From: CAWDVH01 sp963805705 | Lineage (GTDB): Bacteria > Actinomycetota > Actinomycetes > Streptosporangiales > Streptosporangiaceae | DNA length: 64,000 nucleotides | Reading direction: 5' to 3' | Assembly: GCA_963805705.1 (NCBI GenBank) | Contig: CAWDVH010000001.1 | Span: 2,542,001 to 2,606,000 of the forward strand | Shown here: piece after piece, positions 25,461-34,700 of the stretch | Position numbering within the stretch: the first letter of the stretch is position 1 | Layout of the letters: every line of letters starts with the position of its first letter | Notes under the pieces: model-generated | What the model saw: the letters and a program-made list of their open reading frames with translations, nothing else | What the model was told of the DNA's origin: nothing | The model's database searches: none | Translations under genes and position numbers: made by a program

Positions 25461-27606
25461 CGGCGCCGGGCTGCTGCTGCATCCGGTTAGTGATGAAGGC
25501 CAGGCAATACAAAATAGCGACCATAACGAGCAGCCACCGGTAACCGAAGATAAGAGAGGTGTATTCCAGCAGTCCGCCAACCATGGCCCCGAGCAGGTTG
25601 GCCCCGAACGCCGCGGTGGAATCTCCGGTATCACGGAACCGCTGCGCGAAGATGATATTGGCCAGCAGGATCGGGGTGAAGGAAAGCAGGACCGCCAGCA
25701 CGAAGCGCGGAATAGCCGCTAGTGATAGCAGCGCGTCGGTGGGGACGGACCACGCGATGGCCAGCGCGGCCAGCAGGGCGATATAGAGCGGGACTGGCCG
25801 CCGGACCGTGACATGACGCGAGATCTCCACGCCGACGAGCACGGCCACCAGGACACCCGCGAACACCAGCGCGTTCACGAACCAGGTGGTTCCGAACAGC
25901 AGGGCGAATTGCACGATGCTCCTGGTCTCCAGCAGCAGGAACGCCACGCCCATGAAGAAGAGATCCACATAGCCGCTCATGCGGCGCAGCGGGCCGCCGA
26001 CGACGCGCACCGACACGATCGAGACCAGCAGGATCATGCCCAGGGTCAGCAGGTAGTAGCTGGGGATCGCGTCGCCGTCCAGGTACACGAACGGGTGATC
26101 GTCAGTGGCGGGCGGCACCACCGAGGCAGGCCGCGGCCAGACCTGACGGCAGTGCACGGCGGCCGGGTTGGCACTGACGGTGAGCATCGACAGGGTGCCC
26201 TGTGCGGTGCTCGCGCACGGCGCGTGCCCGTACGTCACCGCCAGAGTGCCGGCCAGGCGGTCCTTGAGCCAGGTCGTCCGGTAGTAGTTGTACATGGCGA
26301 AGACCCCGCGGGGGGCGAGGTCGGCCTTGGCCGCCTGCATGGCCTGCAGCGTGAACAGGTAGCTTTCCAGCCGCAGCGAGGACTGGCCGGCCACCAGGGT
26401 CAGCGAATCGGGCAGGGCGAAAAGGATCATGTTGTACTTCGTCCTGGTCTGCTCCAGGAAGGTCCGGCCATCGTTGATGTAGACCGTCACGCGCCGGTTC
26501 TGGTACGGGTGACTCGGATTGAGTTTCACCCCGAGCTGATGGATCACCGGATCGATTTCCACGGCGTCGACGTGCTTGGCCCCCTCCGCCAGCGCGGTCG
26601 CCACGTCATTGCCCGTCCCGGCGCCGATGACCAGAACGTTGGTCAGCGGGTTGGCTACCGCCTGCTGGTAAGGAAGAAAGTAGAACGGCGAGCGGTTCTG
26701 CTGCGGCTGGATGATCTGGTGCGGTATCCCGTTGGCGTCCACGAGGTAGTTGGCGCCGTGCTTGGCGACCGAGATGCGGTAATAGGGCGACCACAGATCG
26801 GTCGAGCCCAGGGTTTCCGCTCCGAGCATGCCGACCAGGCCCAGCAGGGCCACGACCTGGACGACGCCGATCCGCCTGCCGTGCAGCAGCAGCAGGACCA
26901 GCGCCACGATCAATCCCCAGGCCAGCGGCTTGGCGTTGAGGAAGGACAGCAGGGAGAACACGGCGATCCCCGCGAGGCTCCCGAGGATGTCCAGCCGGTA
27001 GGCGTCCAGCGCCCGGAACTTGACGAAGCTCCGCGCGACGCCCTGGCCGATCATCATCATCACGGCGGCCACGGCCAGGAAGATGGCGGGCAGGGTCACC
27101 CAGGTGGGCAGGCCGGTCGTCTTCAGCGTGGAGGTGAAGAACAGCAGCTGATTGCCCGCCCGGTTCACCTCAACCGGGAAGACCAGCACGAACAGGACGA
27201 GTAGCGCCAGGGCCACTGATGACCAGGGAAACAGGTTTATCCGGGACCTGGCGCGCAGGAACCCAAGGCCGATGCCCAGGAAGCTCCCGAGCAGCACGAA
27301 GTTGGAGAAGTAGGACAGGTAGACGACGTTCGCCCCAGTCCAGCGGATCAGCGCGAGCTCGACGAACAGCATCAGGAAACTCAGCGAAAACAGCCGGACC
27401 TTCACCGGCAGTGGCTGATCCCTGGCCGGCAGTGGCTGGTCACTGGCCGGCAGTGGCTGGTCAGCCGGGCCGGGCGCGCCCCGATCGACGGCTGCGGGAG
27501 CGACCACCTCCCGGCCCAGGACGACGGCGAGCCAGTGCCGCGAAGACGACTGCGACACAGGCCCCGGCGATGACGGGACCTGGCTGCTCTGGGTATCGTT
27601 CGTCAT
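25408..27606 (-). CDS. multi-pass membrane protein with spermidine-synthase-like domain
   Basis: The 732-residue protein has about six N-terminal membrane helices, a central soluble domain with SAM-type motif VLVIGAGTGNDVATAL, acid DAVEID and NDGRTFLEQT, and about six C-terminal helices. This is the architecture of membrane-fused polyamine (spermidine) synthase homologues; the aminopropyl-acceptor chemistry is not proven for this group. The N-terminus has DQPLPA repeats from a 21-base array. ATG 27606. The last 53 bases overlap pruA antisense. Confidence 0.8.
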   Translation of the reverse strand: MTNDTQSSQVPSSPGPVSQSSSRHWLAVVLGREVVAPAAVDRGAPGPADQPLPASDQPLPARDQPLPVKVRLFSLSFLMLFVELALIRWTGANVVYLSYFSNFVLLGSFLGIGLGFLRARSRINLFPWSSVALALLVLFVLVFPVEVNRAGNQLLFFTSTLKTTGLPTWVTLPAIFLAVAAVMMMIGQGVARSFVKFRALDAYRLDILGSLAGIAVFSLLSFLNAKPLAWGLIVALVLLLLHGRRIGVVQVVALLGLVGMLGAETLGSTDLWSPYYRISVAKHGANYLVDANGIPHQIIQPQQNRSPFYFLPYQQAVANPLTNVLVIGAGTGNDVATALAEGAKHVDAVEIDPVIHQLGVKLNPSHPYQNRRVTVYINDGRTFLEQTRTKYNMILFALPDSLTLVAGQSSLRLESYLFTLQAMQAAKADLAPRGVFAMYNYYRTTWLKDRLAGTLAVTYGHAPCASTAQGTLSMLTVSANPAAVHCRQVWPRPASVVPPATDDHPFVYLDGDAIPSYYLLTLGMILLVSIVSVRVVGGPLRRMSGYVDLFFMGVAFLLLETRSIVQFALLFGTTWFVNALVFAGVLVAVLVGVEISRHVTVRRPVPLYIALLAALAIAWSVPTDALLSLAAIPRFVLAVLLSFTPILLANIIFAQRFRDTGDSTAAFGANLLGAMVGGLLEYTSLIFGYRWLLVMVAILYCLAFITNRMQQQPGAVTPYADSGNRLAGRTAP
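27407..27466. repeat. 21-bp tandem array, about 3 units, coding
   Basis: Units starting ggcagtggctg at 27407, 27428 and 27449, in frame on the minus strand, encoding DQPLPA[SR] before the first membrane helix of the spermidine-synthase-like protein. Confidence 0.9.
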
Positions 27607-27918
27607 TCGTTTACCCGCCCTTTACCGACTGCCGAGCAATAAGGGAAAGTCCGAAAGCTTATCCGGTCCGGCCACGGCGCACCCCGCCCTCAGCGCGACT
27701 CGGTGAGCCCCGCACCGGCCCGCCGGACCGACCTGCCGCACCGGTCCGCCGGGCCGACCTGCCGCACCGGCCCGCCGGGCCGACCTGCTGACCGGCCCGC
27801 CGGGCGGGCCGACCGGCCGGCCCTGGCTGCGGTCCCTATCTGTCCCTATAGTCACTCGGTGAACAAGTTCCGTGGTAGCCGGGCGATTGCTCCCGACGAC
27901 GGCGGTACGCTCGGGGGG
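27607..27918. other. 312-bp divergent intergenic region with GC-rich repeats
   Basis: It lies between the membrane protein (minus) and a HAD gene (plus). It holds a 26-base array (27712-27789, three units plus a partial). A moderately AT-rich patch at 27836-27865 (tatctgtccctatagtcac) could hold the plus-strand promoter with CTATAG as -10, but no good -35 was found. Confidence 0.4.
27712..27814. repeat. 26-bp tandem array, 3.5 units, non-coding
   Basis: Units at 27712, 27738 and 27764, each beginning gcaccgg[ct]ccgccggnccg, then a decayed partial copy. Same period as the array on DUF3107 but a different sequence. Confidence 0.9.
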
Positions 27919-28695
27919 ATGTCCGCGAGTCTCCCCGGCTCGGGCTGTTACCGGAGGCTTCCCATTCACCGCCTGGTTCTGTGGAACATCGACCTCACCC
28001 TGCTGGACGTGGCCAGAGTCTCCCGTAGCGCCTACGCGGATGCGTTCGGCCAGGTGACCGGACGGCGGCTGGTGGCACTGCCGCAGATGGCGGGCCGGAC
28101 CGATTCGGAAATATTCTTTGAGGCCCTCGCCCTGAACGAGGTGGCATCCGGCCCGGCCGTGGCCGGCGATCAGGAGCTGCTGGCTCGCTATATCGCGGCG
28201 CTCGCGAGGGCCTTTGCCTCCCGGCGCGATCTGCTGCCCCAGCAAGGGCGGCTGCTGAGCGGAGCACGTGAGGCAGTCGCCGCGTCGGCCCGCCTGCCCG
28301 GCGTCGTCCAGTCGGTCCTCACCGGCACGATCAGGCCGAACGCCGCGCAGAAGCTGCGGGCGTTCGACCTGGAACAGTTCTTCGATCTCGACATCGGCGG
28401 CTACGGGTCGGAGATCTATCCGATGGGCGCGCTGCTGCTGCGATCTCGCGGACGGGCGGGCGAAAAGTACGGCACCGAGTTCGGCGAGGACGCGACTGTC
28501 TATATCGCCGACTCGCACCGGGATGCCGAGGCAGCCAGGATGGGCGGTGCGCGGTGCATCGCGGTGGCCAGCGGACGCTCGACCGAAGGCGACCTGCGCG
28601 AGGCGGGCGCGGACGTCGTGGTCAGCGATCTGTCCGATACCGCCGCGATCGTCACCGCGATCGAGACGCTCACCACCTCGGTCACCGCGCGCTAA
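27919..28695 (+). CDS. HAD-like hydrolase with Asn at the nucleophile position
   Basis: The 258-residue protein has HAD motif I as LVLWNIDLTLLD: Asn23 replaces the catalytic Asp, while Asp25 and Thr27 remain. Motif II is SVLTGTI, and motif IV VYIADSHRDAEAARMGG. Homologues I know read LWDIDxTL, so this copy may be catalytically weak or dead, or a G-to-A base difference at 27985 may be an error. ATG 27919 follows a G-run; GTG 27859 is an in-frame alternative. The TAA stop sits in a 20-base repeat. Confidence 0.75.
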   Translation: MSASLPGSGCYRRLPIHRLVLWNIDLTLLDVARVSRSAYADAFGQVTGRRLVALPQMAGRTDSEIFFEALALNEVASGPAVAGDQELLARYIAALARAFASRRDLLPQQGRLLSGAREAVAASARLPGVVQSVLTGTIRPNAAQKLRAFDLEQFFDLDIGGYGSEIYPMGALLLRSRGRAGEKYGTEFGEDATVYIADSHRDAEAARMGGARCIAVASGRSTEGDLREAGADVVVSDLSDTAAIVTAIETLTTSVTAR

Positions 28696-28725
28696 GGTGG
28701 CGGGCCGCGCGCTCAGGCGGCGGCC
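28686..28725. repeat. 20-bp tandem repeat over a stop codon
   Basis: Units cgcgcgctaaggtggcgggc and cgcgcgctcaggcggcggcc plus a partial third. The first contains the TAA stop of the HAD gene. Confidence 0.8.
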
Positions 28726-28739
28726 CGCGCGTTGCGACG

Positions 28740-30902
28740 ATGGATCGCACCCCCCATGCTGATTGCTATGCCCACCGACGACGGCATCAGCTCCGCCCCG
28801 GCCCCGTCCGACCCACCCGCCGGCCCAGCGGCCCGGCCGGTTCCCCCGTCGGCCCGGCCGGTTCCCCGGCCGGCCCGGCCGGCTCACCGGCGGGGCGTGA
28901 CTACGGCGTACCGCTTTGGCGGCCGGGACCTGATGCGATCGAGAAGGCCAAGATCACCAGCTATGCCCGCTGGCTCGGCGACAGATTCGGCGTCAGCCTG
29001 GGCAGCTACGACGAGGTGTGGCGATGGTCGGTGGCCGATCCCGGCCAGTTCTGGGCATCGGTATGGGAGTACTTCGAGGTACTCGGCGAGCGCGGGGACG
29101 GCCCGTTCCTGACCGGGGGGCCGATGCCGGACGTCAGCTGGTTCCCCGCCGCCACGCTGAATTACGCGCGCAACGCACTGCGCTCTGCCCGGTCAGATCC
29201 GGACCGGACAGCCGTGATCTACCGGTCCGAGGCGGGCTGGAACGGGACTCTCAGCTACGCCGAGCTCGATCATGAGGTCGCCAGGGTCCGCGCGGCGCTG
29301 AGCGCGCTCGGCGTCGTGGCCGGTGACCGGGTCGCCGCCTACCTGCCGAACGCCCCCCAGGCGGTGGTCGCCATGCTCGCCACCGCCAGCCTCGGCGCCA
29401 TCTGGACCTCATGCTCGCCGGACTTCGGCGCGCCGAGCGTCATCGACCGGTTCGCCCAGATCTCACCGAAGGTCCTGATCGCGGTCAATGGCTACGTCTA
29501 CGGCGGCAAGACGTTCGACCGGCAGCACGAGGTGGCGCTCATCGGCGCGGCACTGCCTGGCCTGACTGCCCTGATCATGGTCGACTACGTGGACGCCCCG
29601 GCAGGCGAGCAGCGCAGCCTGCCGGTGCGCGTGCTCGACTGGGACGCGCTCCCGGCGGCCGAGCGGCCAGGGCGGCCGGCGGAGGGGGAGACGGAGTTCG
29701 CGGATGTCCCGTTTGGCCATCCGCTGTGGGTGGTGTATTCCTCCGGTACCACCGGCCTGCCTAAGCCGATCGTGCACGGCCACGGGGGCATCGTCCTTGA
29801 GCACCTCAAGTCGCTGAGCTTCCACCAGGACCTCGGGCGCGACGACGTTTTCTTCTGGTACACCACCACCGGCTGGATGATGTGGAACTACCTGGTGGGC
29901 GGGCTGCTGCTCGGATCGACCATCGTGCTGTACGACGGCAGTGCCGTCTACCCGGCGACCGACACGCTGTGGCGGCTGGTCGCCGATACGGCGGTCAGCT
30001 ACGCGGGTACCGGCGCGCCGTACCTGCTGACCTGCGGGAAGGAAGGGCTGCGGCCGGGCGCTGAGCTGGACCTGCACGCCTTGCGCGGCCTCGGCTCGAC
30101 GGGGTCGCCGCTGCCGCCGGAAGGCTTCCGCTGGGTCTATGACAGCGTGGCGATCGGATCGCGCAGCGAGGACTTCGTGCTGGGCTCGTTCTCCGGCGGT
30201 ACCGATCTGTGCACGGGCTTCGTCGGGCAGAACCCCCTGCTGCCGGTCCGCACGGGCGTGATCGCCGGCCCGTGCCTGGGCGCGAAGGTCGAGGCCTTCG
30301 ACGCCAGCGGCGCGCCGGTGACCGGGCAGGTCGGCGAGCTGGTTATCACCGCGCCGATGCCCTCGATGCCGGTCGGCTTCTGGGGCGATCCAGACGGCGA
30401 GCGGTACCGCGCGAGCTACTTCGCCGACTATCCCGGCGTGTGGCGGCACGGCGACTGGATCATGATGCTGCCCGGCGGCGGATGCGTCATCTACGGCCGC
30501 TCCGACGCCACGCTGAACCGGGGCGGCGTGCGCATGGGCACCAGCGAGTTCTACCGGGTGGTGGAGCGGCTGCCGCAGATCGCCGACAGCCTGGTGGTCG
30601 ACACCGGAACGATCGGGGCCGACGGGCGGCTGATCCTCTACGTCGTGCTCGCGCCCGGCAGCCAGCTCGATGACGACCTGACCGGGGCGATCCGCGCCGC
30701 GCTGCGCGCCGAGCTGTCACCCAGGCACGTGCCCGATGAGATCCATCAGGTGCCGGGGATCCCGCGGACGCTGTCGGGCAAGAAGCTCGAGGTCCCGGTG
30801 CGCAAGATTCTGCTGGGCACGCCGGTCGAGCAGGCGGCCGATCCCGATGCCCTGGCCAACCCCGAAGTGCTGGCCTTCTTCGCCCCCGGCGCGCCTGGAT
30901 GA
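28740..30902 (+). CDS. acetoacetyl-CoA synthetase (acetoacetate-CoA ligase); N-terminal frame uncertain
   Basis: The catalytic body has the ANL-family motifs YSSGTTGLPKPIVHGHGG (P-loop), SGGTDLC, YGRSDATLNRGGVRMG and the C-terminal lysine in SGKKLEVPVRK. Length and the start PLWRPGPDAIEKAKITSYARWL fit acetoacetate-CoA ligase, which activates acetoacetate with ATP and CoA. The in-frame ATG 28740 gives an odd first 30 residues. Another frame from ATG 28768 reads MPTDDGISSAPAPSDPPAG and would join at the 21-base repeat if one G were added near 28830, so the true start may be 28756 or 28768. It overlaps the dioxygenase gene by four bases (ATGA). Confidence 0.88.
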   Translation: MDRTPHADCYAHRRRHQLRPGPVRPTRRPSGPAGSPVGPAGSPAGPAGSPAGRDYGVPLWRPGPDAIEKAKITSYARWLGDRFGVSLGSYDEVWRWSVADPGQFWASVWEYFEVLGERGDGPFLTGGPMPDVSWFPAATLNYARNALRSARSDPDRTAVIYRSEAGWNGTLSYAELDHEVARVRAALSALGVVAGDRVAAYLPNAPQAVVAMLATASLGAIWTSCSPDFGAPSVIDRFAQISPKVLIAVNGYVYGGKTFDRQHEVALIGAALPGLTALIMVDYVDAPAGEQRSLPVRVLDWDALPAAERPGRPAEGETEFADVPFGHPLWVVYSSGTTGLPKPIVHGHGGIVLEHLKSLSFHQDLGRDDVFFWYTTTGWMMWNYLVGGLLLGSTIVLYDGSAVYPATDTLWRLVADTAVSYAGTGAPYLLTCGKEGLRPGAELDLHALRGLGSTGSPLPPEGFRWVYDSVAIGSRSEDFVLGSFSGGTDLCTGFVGQNPLLPVRTGVIAGPCLGAKVEAFDASGAPVTGQVGELVITAPMPSMPVGFWGDPDGERYRASYFADYPGVWRHGDWIMMLPGGGCVIYGRSDATLNRGGVRMGTSEFYRVVERLPQIADSLVVDTGTIGADGRLILYVVLAPGSQLDDDLTGAIRAALRAELSPRHVPDEIHQVPGIPRTLSGKKLEVPVRKILLGTPVEQAADPDALANPEVLAFFAPGAPG
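28830..28892. repeat. 21-bp tandem array, 3 units, coding
   Basis: Units starting ggcccggccgg at 28830, 28851 and 28872 encode GPAGSP[VA] before the conserved acetoacetyl-CoA synthetase sequence. The likely frame change lies at the first unit's edge. Confidence 0.9.
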
Positions 30903-31702
30903 CCGGGGCCGTGACCGGAACGGGCCGCAGCTTCGGCGAGGAGGGCGGCCTGCTGACCTACGGCAGTTACCTGCACCTGCCGCAGCTGCTGGCCCAGCAA
31001 GTGCCCCAGGTGGACCCCCCGGCCCACGACGAGCTGCTGTTCATCACCGTGCATCAGGCCTACGAGCTCTGGTTCAAGCAGCTGCTGCACGAGCTCGGCG
31101 CCGCCCGCGACGCGATGGCCGGCCTGCAGCTGTGGCGGGCCAGGCAGCTGCTGCGGCGAGCGCACGTCATCGAGCGCCTCCTGATCAGCCAGATCGATGT
31201 GCTGGAGACGATGACACCGCAGGACTTCCTGGAATTTCGGGCCGCCCTCGCTCCGGCGAGCGGCTTTCAGTCCGTTCAGTTCCGCGAGCTTGAGTTCCTG
31301 TCCGGCGCCAAGGACGAAAGCTTCGTCGCCAGGTTCCGCTCCCTGACCGACGCAGAACGGGGACGTCTTCGCCGGCGTCTGTCCGAGCCGTCGCTGTGGG
31401 ATGCGTATCTCGGCCTGCTGCGCCGTCGTGGCCTGCCCGTGCAGGACGATGAGCAGATTCTGGCCGCGCTCGTGTCCGTGGCCTCAGATCGCGCCGGTCA
31501 CGACGAGGAATGGCAGCTCGCGGAGGATCTGCTGACCCACGATGAGCTGTCCGCCCTGTGGCGGGCCCGGCACGTGCAGATGGTCGAGCGGCAGATCGGC
31601 ACCAAGTCCGGCACGGGCGGCTCGACGGGCGCGCCGTACCTGCGCGGGCGGCTGTCGTTGCGTTACTACCCGCTGCTGTGGGAGCTGCGGGACTGGCTGT
31701 AA
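30899..31702 (+). CDS. kynA: tryptophan 2,3-dioxygenase
   Basis: The 267-residue heme enzyme shows LTYGSYL, FITVHQAYELWFKQ (distal His region), ASGFQSVQFRELE and RHVQMVERQIGTKSGTGGSTG with the proximal heme His, all hallmark motifs. It opens the indole ring of L-tryptophan to N-formylkynurenine. ATG 30899 overlaps the previous stop, so it is translationally coupled to the acetoacetyl-CoA synthetase. No kynureninase or formamidase is adjacent. Confidence 0.95.
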   Translation: MTGAVTGTGRSFGEEGGLLTYGSYLHLPQLLAQQVPQVDPPAHDELLFITVHQAYELWFKQLLHELGAARDAMAGLQLWRARQLLRRAHVIERLLISQIDVLETMTPQDFLEFRAALAPASGFQSVQFRELEFLSGAKDESFVARFRSLTDAERGRLRRRLSEPSLWDAYLGLLRRRGLPVQDDEQILAALVSVASDRAGHDEEWQLAEDLLTHDELSALWRARHVQMVERQIGTKSGTGGSTGAPYLRGRLSLRYYPLLWELRDWL

Positions 31703-31737
31703 TGGGAACCGGATCGAGACACAAAGGAGTGGGATCG

Positions 31738-34700
31738 ATGTCGGAGAGCGCGGACGACGCCAAGCACGCCCTGCTAGAGCAGGCGGCCGATGCGGTGGGC
31801 GCCGGCACGGGCGTCGGCGATGTACACGGCTACCTGCGGGCTTACTACCGCCATGTCGCGGCCGAGGACGTGATCGCCGCGGGCGCGCCGCGGGTCGCCG
31901 CGGTGGCGGCGCAGCAGGCCGAGTTCGCCGCGCGGCGGCCGCAGGGCACGGCGCTGGTCAGGGTCCGGCCCGGTGATCAGGCGGCGTTCAGTCCGGCCAG
32001 GGACGTGATCGAGCTGGTCACCGACGACATGCCGTTCCTGGTGGACTCGATCACGATGGAGCTGTCCAGGCACGGCCTGGGAGCATTTGTCGTGGTGCAC
32101 CCGCAGCTGCGCGTACGCCGGGACCTCGCCGGGTCACTGCGCGAGGTGCTCGGCCCGGTCGACGGGACGCGGGGGACCCACGATGAGATCGCCGAGTCAT
32201 GGACGCACGTCGAGATAGCCCGGCTGGGCGGCGGCCGGGCGCAGAGCCTCGCGGCTGATCTGCAGCGCGTGCTCGGTGACGTGCGGGTGGCGGTGGAGGA
32301 CTACTCCCGGATGCGGGCCATGGCGATCCGGCGCGCCGACAGCCTGGCCCAGGCGGGCTCTGCTGCTGTTCTCTCTGCCCCTGACGGCGGGTCATCGTCG
32401 CTGGCCGAGTCCCCGGCGGAGATCGAGGCGCTGATGCGCTGGCTGGCCGATGGGCATTTCACGTTCCTCGGCTACCGCGAATATGACCTCGAAGACGGGC
32501 CGGACGGGATGGCCCTGCGCCGGGTGCCCGGCACCGGGCTTGGGCTGCTGCGGCACGACAAGAGCGCGTCGAGCTCGTTCGCCGCCCTGCCGCCCGAGGT
32601 GCGGGCCAGGGCCCGTGACCCGCAGCGCCTGATCCAGACCAAGGCCAACTCGCGCTCGACCGTGCACCGGGCGAGCTATCTCGACTACGTGGCGCTCAAG
32701 CGGTTCGGCGACGACGGTGAGGTGACGGGCGAGTACCGGTTCCTCGGCCTGTACACCCACGCGGCGTTCTCCGAGAGCATCACCCGGATCCCGGTGCTGC
32801 GGTGCAAGCTGACCGAGGTGCTGGACGCCTCCGGCCTGGCCGCCGACAGCCACGATGGCCAGGCTCTGGTCGAGTTCCTCGAGGACTACCCGCGCGAGGA
32901 GCTGTTCCAGACCTCGGTGGCCGACCTGGTGGACGTCGCGGCCGGCGTGCTGCGGCTGCGCGAGCGCCGGCAGACGCGGCTGTTCCTGCGCAAGGACATC
33001 TACGGGCGGTTCATGTCCTGCCTGGTGTACCTGCCCAGGGACAAGTACACGACCAAGGTCAGGCTGCGCGCTCAGGAAATCCTGCGCGCCGCCCTGAACG
33101 GCGCGCAGGTCGACTACAGCGCCATGGTCGGCGAGTCGCCGGTGGCCAGGCTGCACATCGTGATCAGGGCGCAGCGCGGCCGTCAGCTGCCCGACGTGGA
33201 TGCCGCCACGCTGGAGCTCCAGATCGCCACGGCCGTCCGCTCGTGGGACGAGGACCTGGCCGCCGAGGCCGACCGCATCCTCGGCGAGGAGGGCGCCCGC
33301 GCGCTGCTCGCGCTGTGCGGCGAGGAGATCCCGGAGACCTACAAGGCCGATGTGCCCGCCTCGGCCGCGGTGGATGATCTGAGCCGGATCCTCAAGCTGC
33401 GCGAGTCCGGCGACAACATCGCCTTCGAGCTCTGGGAGTCCGAGGGATACGTCGGCGGAGTGCCGGTCGAGGGCGCGCCGGCCGACGCCGGTCCCCAGCC
33501 TCGCGTCTGGCGGCTGACCATCTACCGGACCGGTACCCGGATCACGCTGACCGACGTCCTGCCCCGCCTGCAGCACATGGGGGTGGAGGTCGTCGATGAG
33601 CACCCGTACGAGTTCGCCGGGGCCGAGCCGTTCTGGATCTATGACTTCGGCTTGCGGCGGGCCGGGGGCGGCGACAGCGCGCCGGCGGCGGGCGGGGCCG
33701 CCGCGGACTCGATCGAGTCGGTCGCCGATCAGCTGGAGGGCGCGCTCGGCGCGCTGTGGCGCGGCGAGATCGAGGATGACGGCTTCAACGCGCTGGTCCT
33801 CGAGGCGCACCTGAGCTGGCGTCAGGTGGTGGTGCTGCGGGCGTACGCCAAGTACCTGCGCCAGGTCGGCAGCACCTTCAGCCAGGACTACATCGAGCGC
33901 GTGCTGCGCTCCAACGTCACCCTGACCAGGCTGCTGGTCCGGCTGTTCGAGTCCAGGTTCGACCCGGCCCGGCAGGCCGGGGGGAGCGAGCGCAGCGAGG
34001 GCATCGCCGAGGAGATCAGGGGCGAGCTCGACGACGTGGTCAGCCTGGACCAGGACCGGATCCTGCGCGCGTACTGGGGCCTGATCGGGGCCACGCTGCG
34101 GACCAACTACTTCCAGCCGCCCGCATTCGAGCCGCCCGCATTCGAGCCGCCCGCGCTTGAGCAGCCCGTGCTTGAGCAGCCCGTGCTTGAGCAGCCCGTG
34201 CTTGAGCAGCCCGCACCGGCCGACGGGCCGCGGACGCCCTACCTCGTCGTCAAGCTCGACGCGGCGCAGGTTCCCGACCTGCCCGCGCCGCGGCCCAAGT
34301 TCGAGCTGTTCGTGTACTCGCCCAGGTTCGAGGGGGTGCATCTGCGGTTCGCCGACGTGGCCAGGGGCGGCCTGCGCTGGTCGGACCGGCGGGAGGACTT
34401 CCGTACCGAGATCCTCGGACTGGCCAAGGCCCAGGAGGTCAAGAACTCGGTCATCGTCCCCTCGGGCGCCAAGGGCGGCTTCGTCTGCAAGCAGCTGCCC
34501 GACCCCGGCGACCGCGAGGCCTACCAGGGCGAGGTGCTGGCCTGCTACCGGATGTTCATCAGCGCCATGCTGGACGTGACCGATAACCTGGCCAGCGGCC
34601 AGGTCGTGCCGCCGGCCGGGGTAGTGCGCCACGATGGCGACGATCCCTACCTGGTCGTGGCCGCGGACAAGGGCACGGCGACCTTCTCCGATACCGCTAA

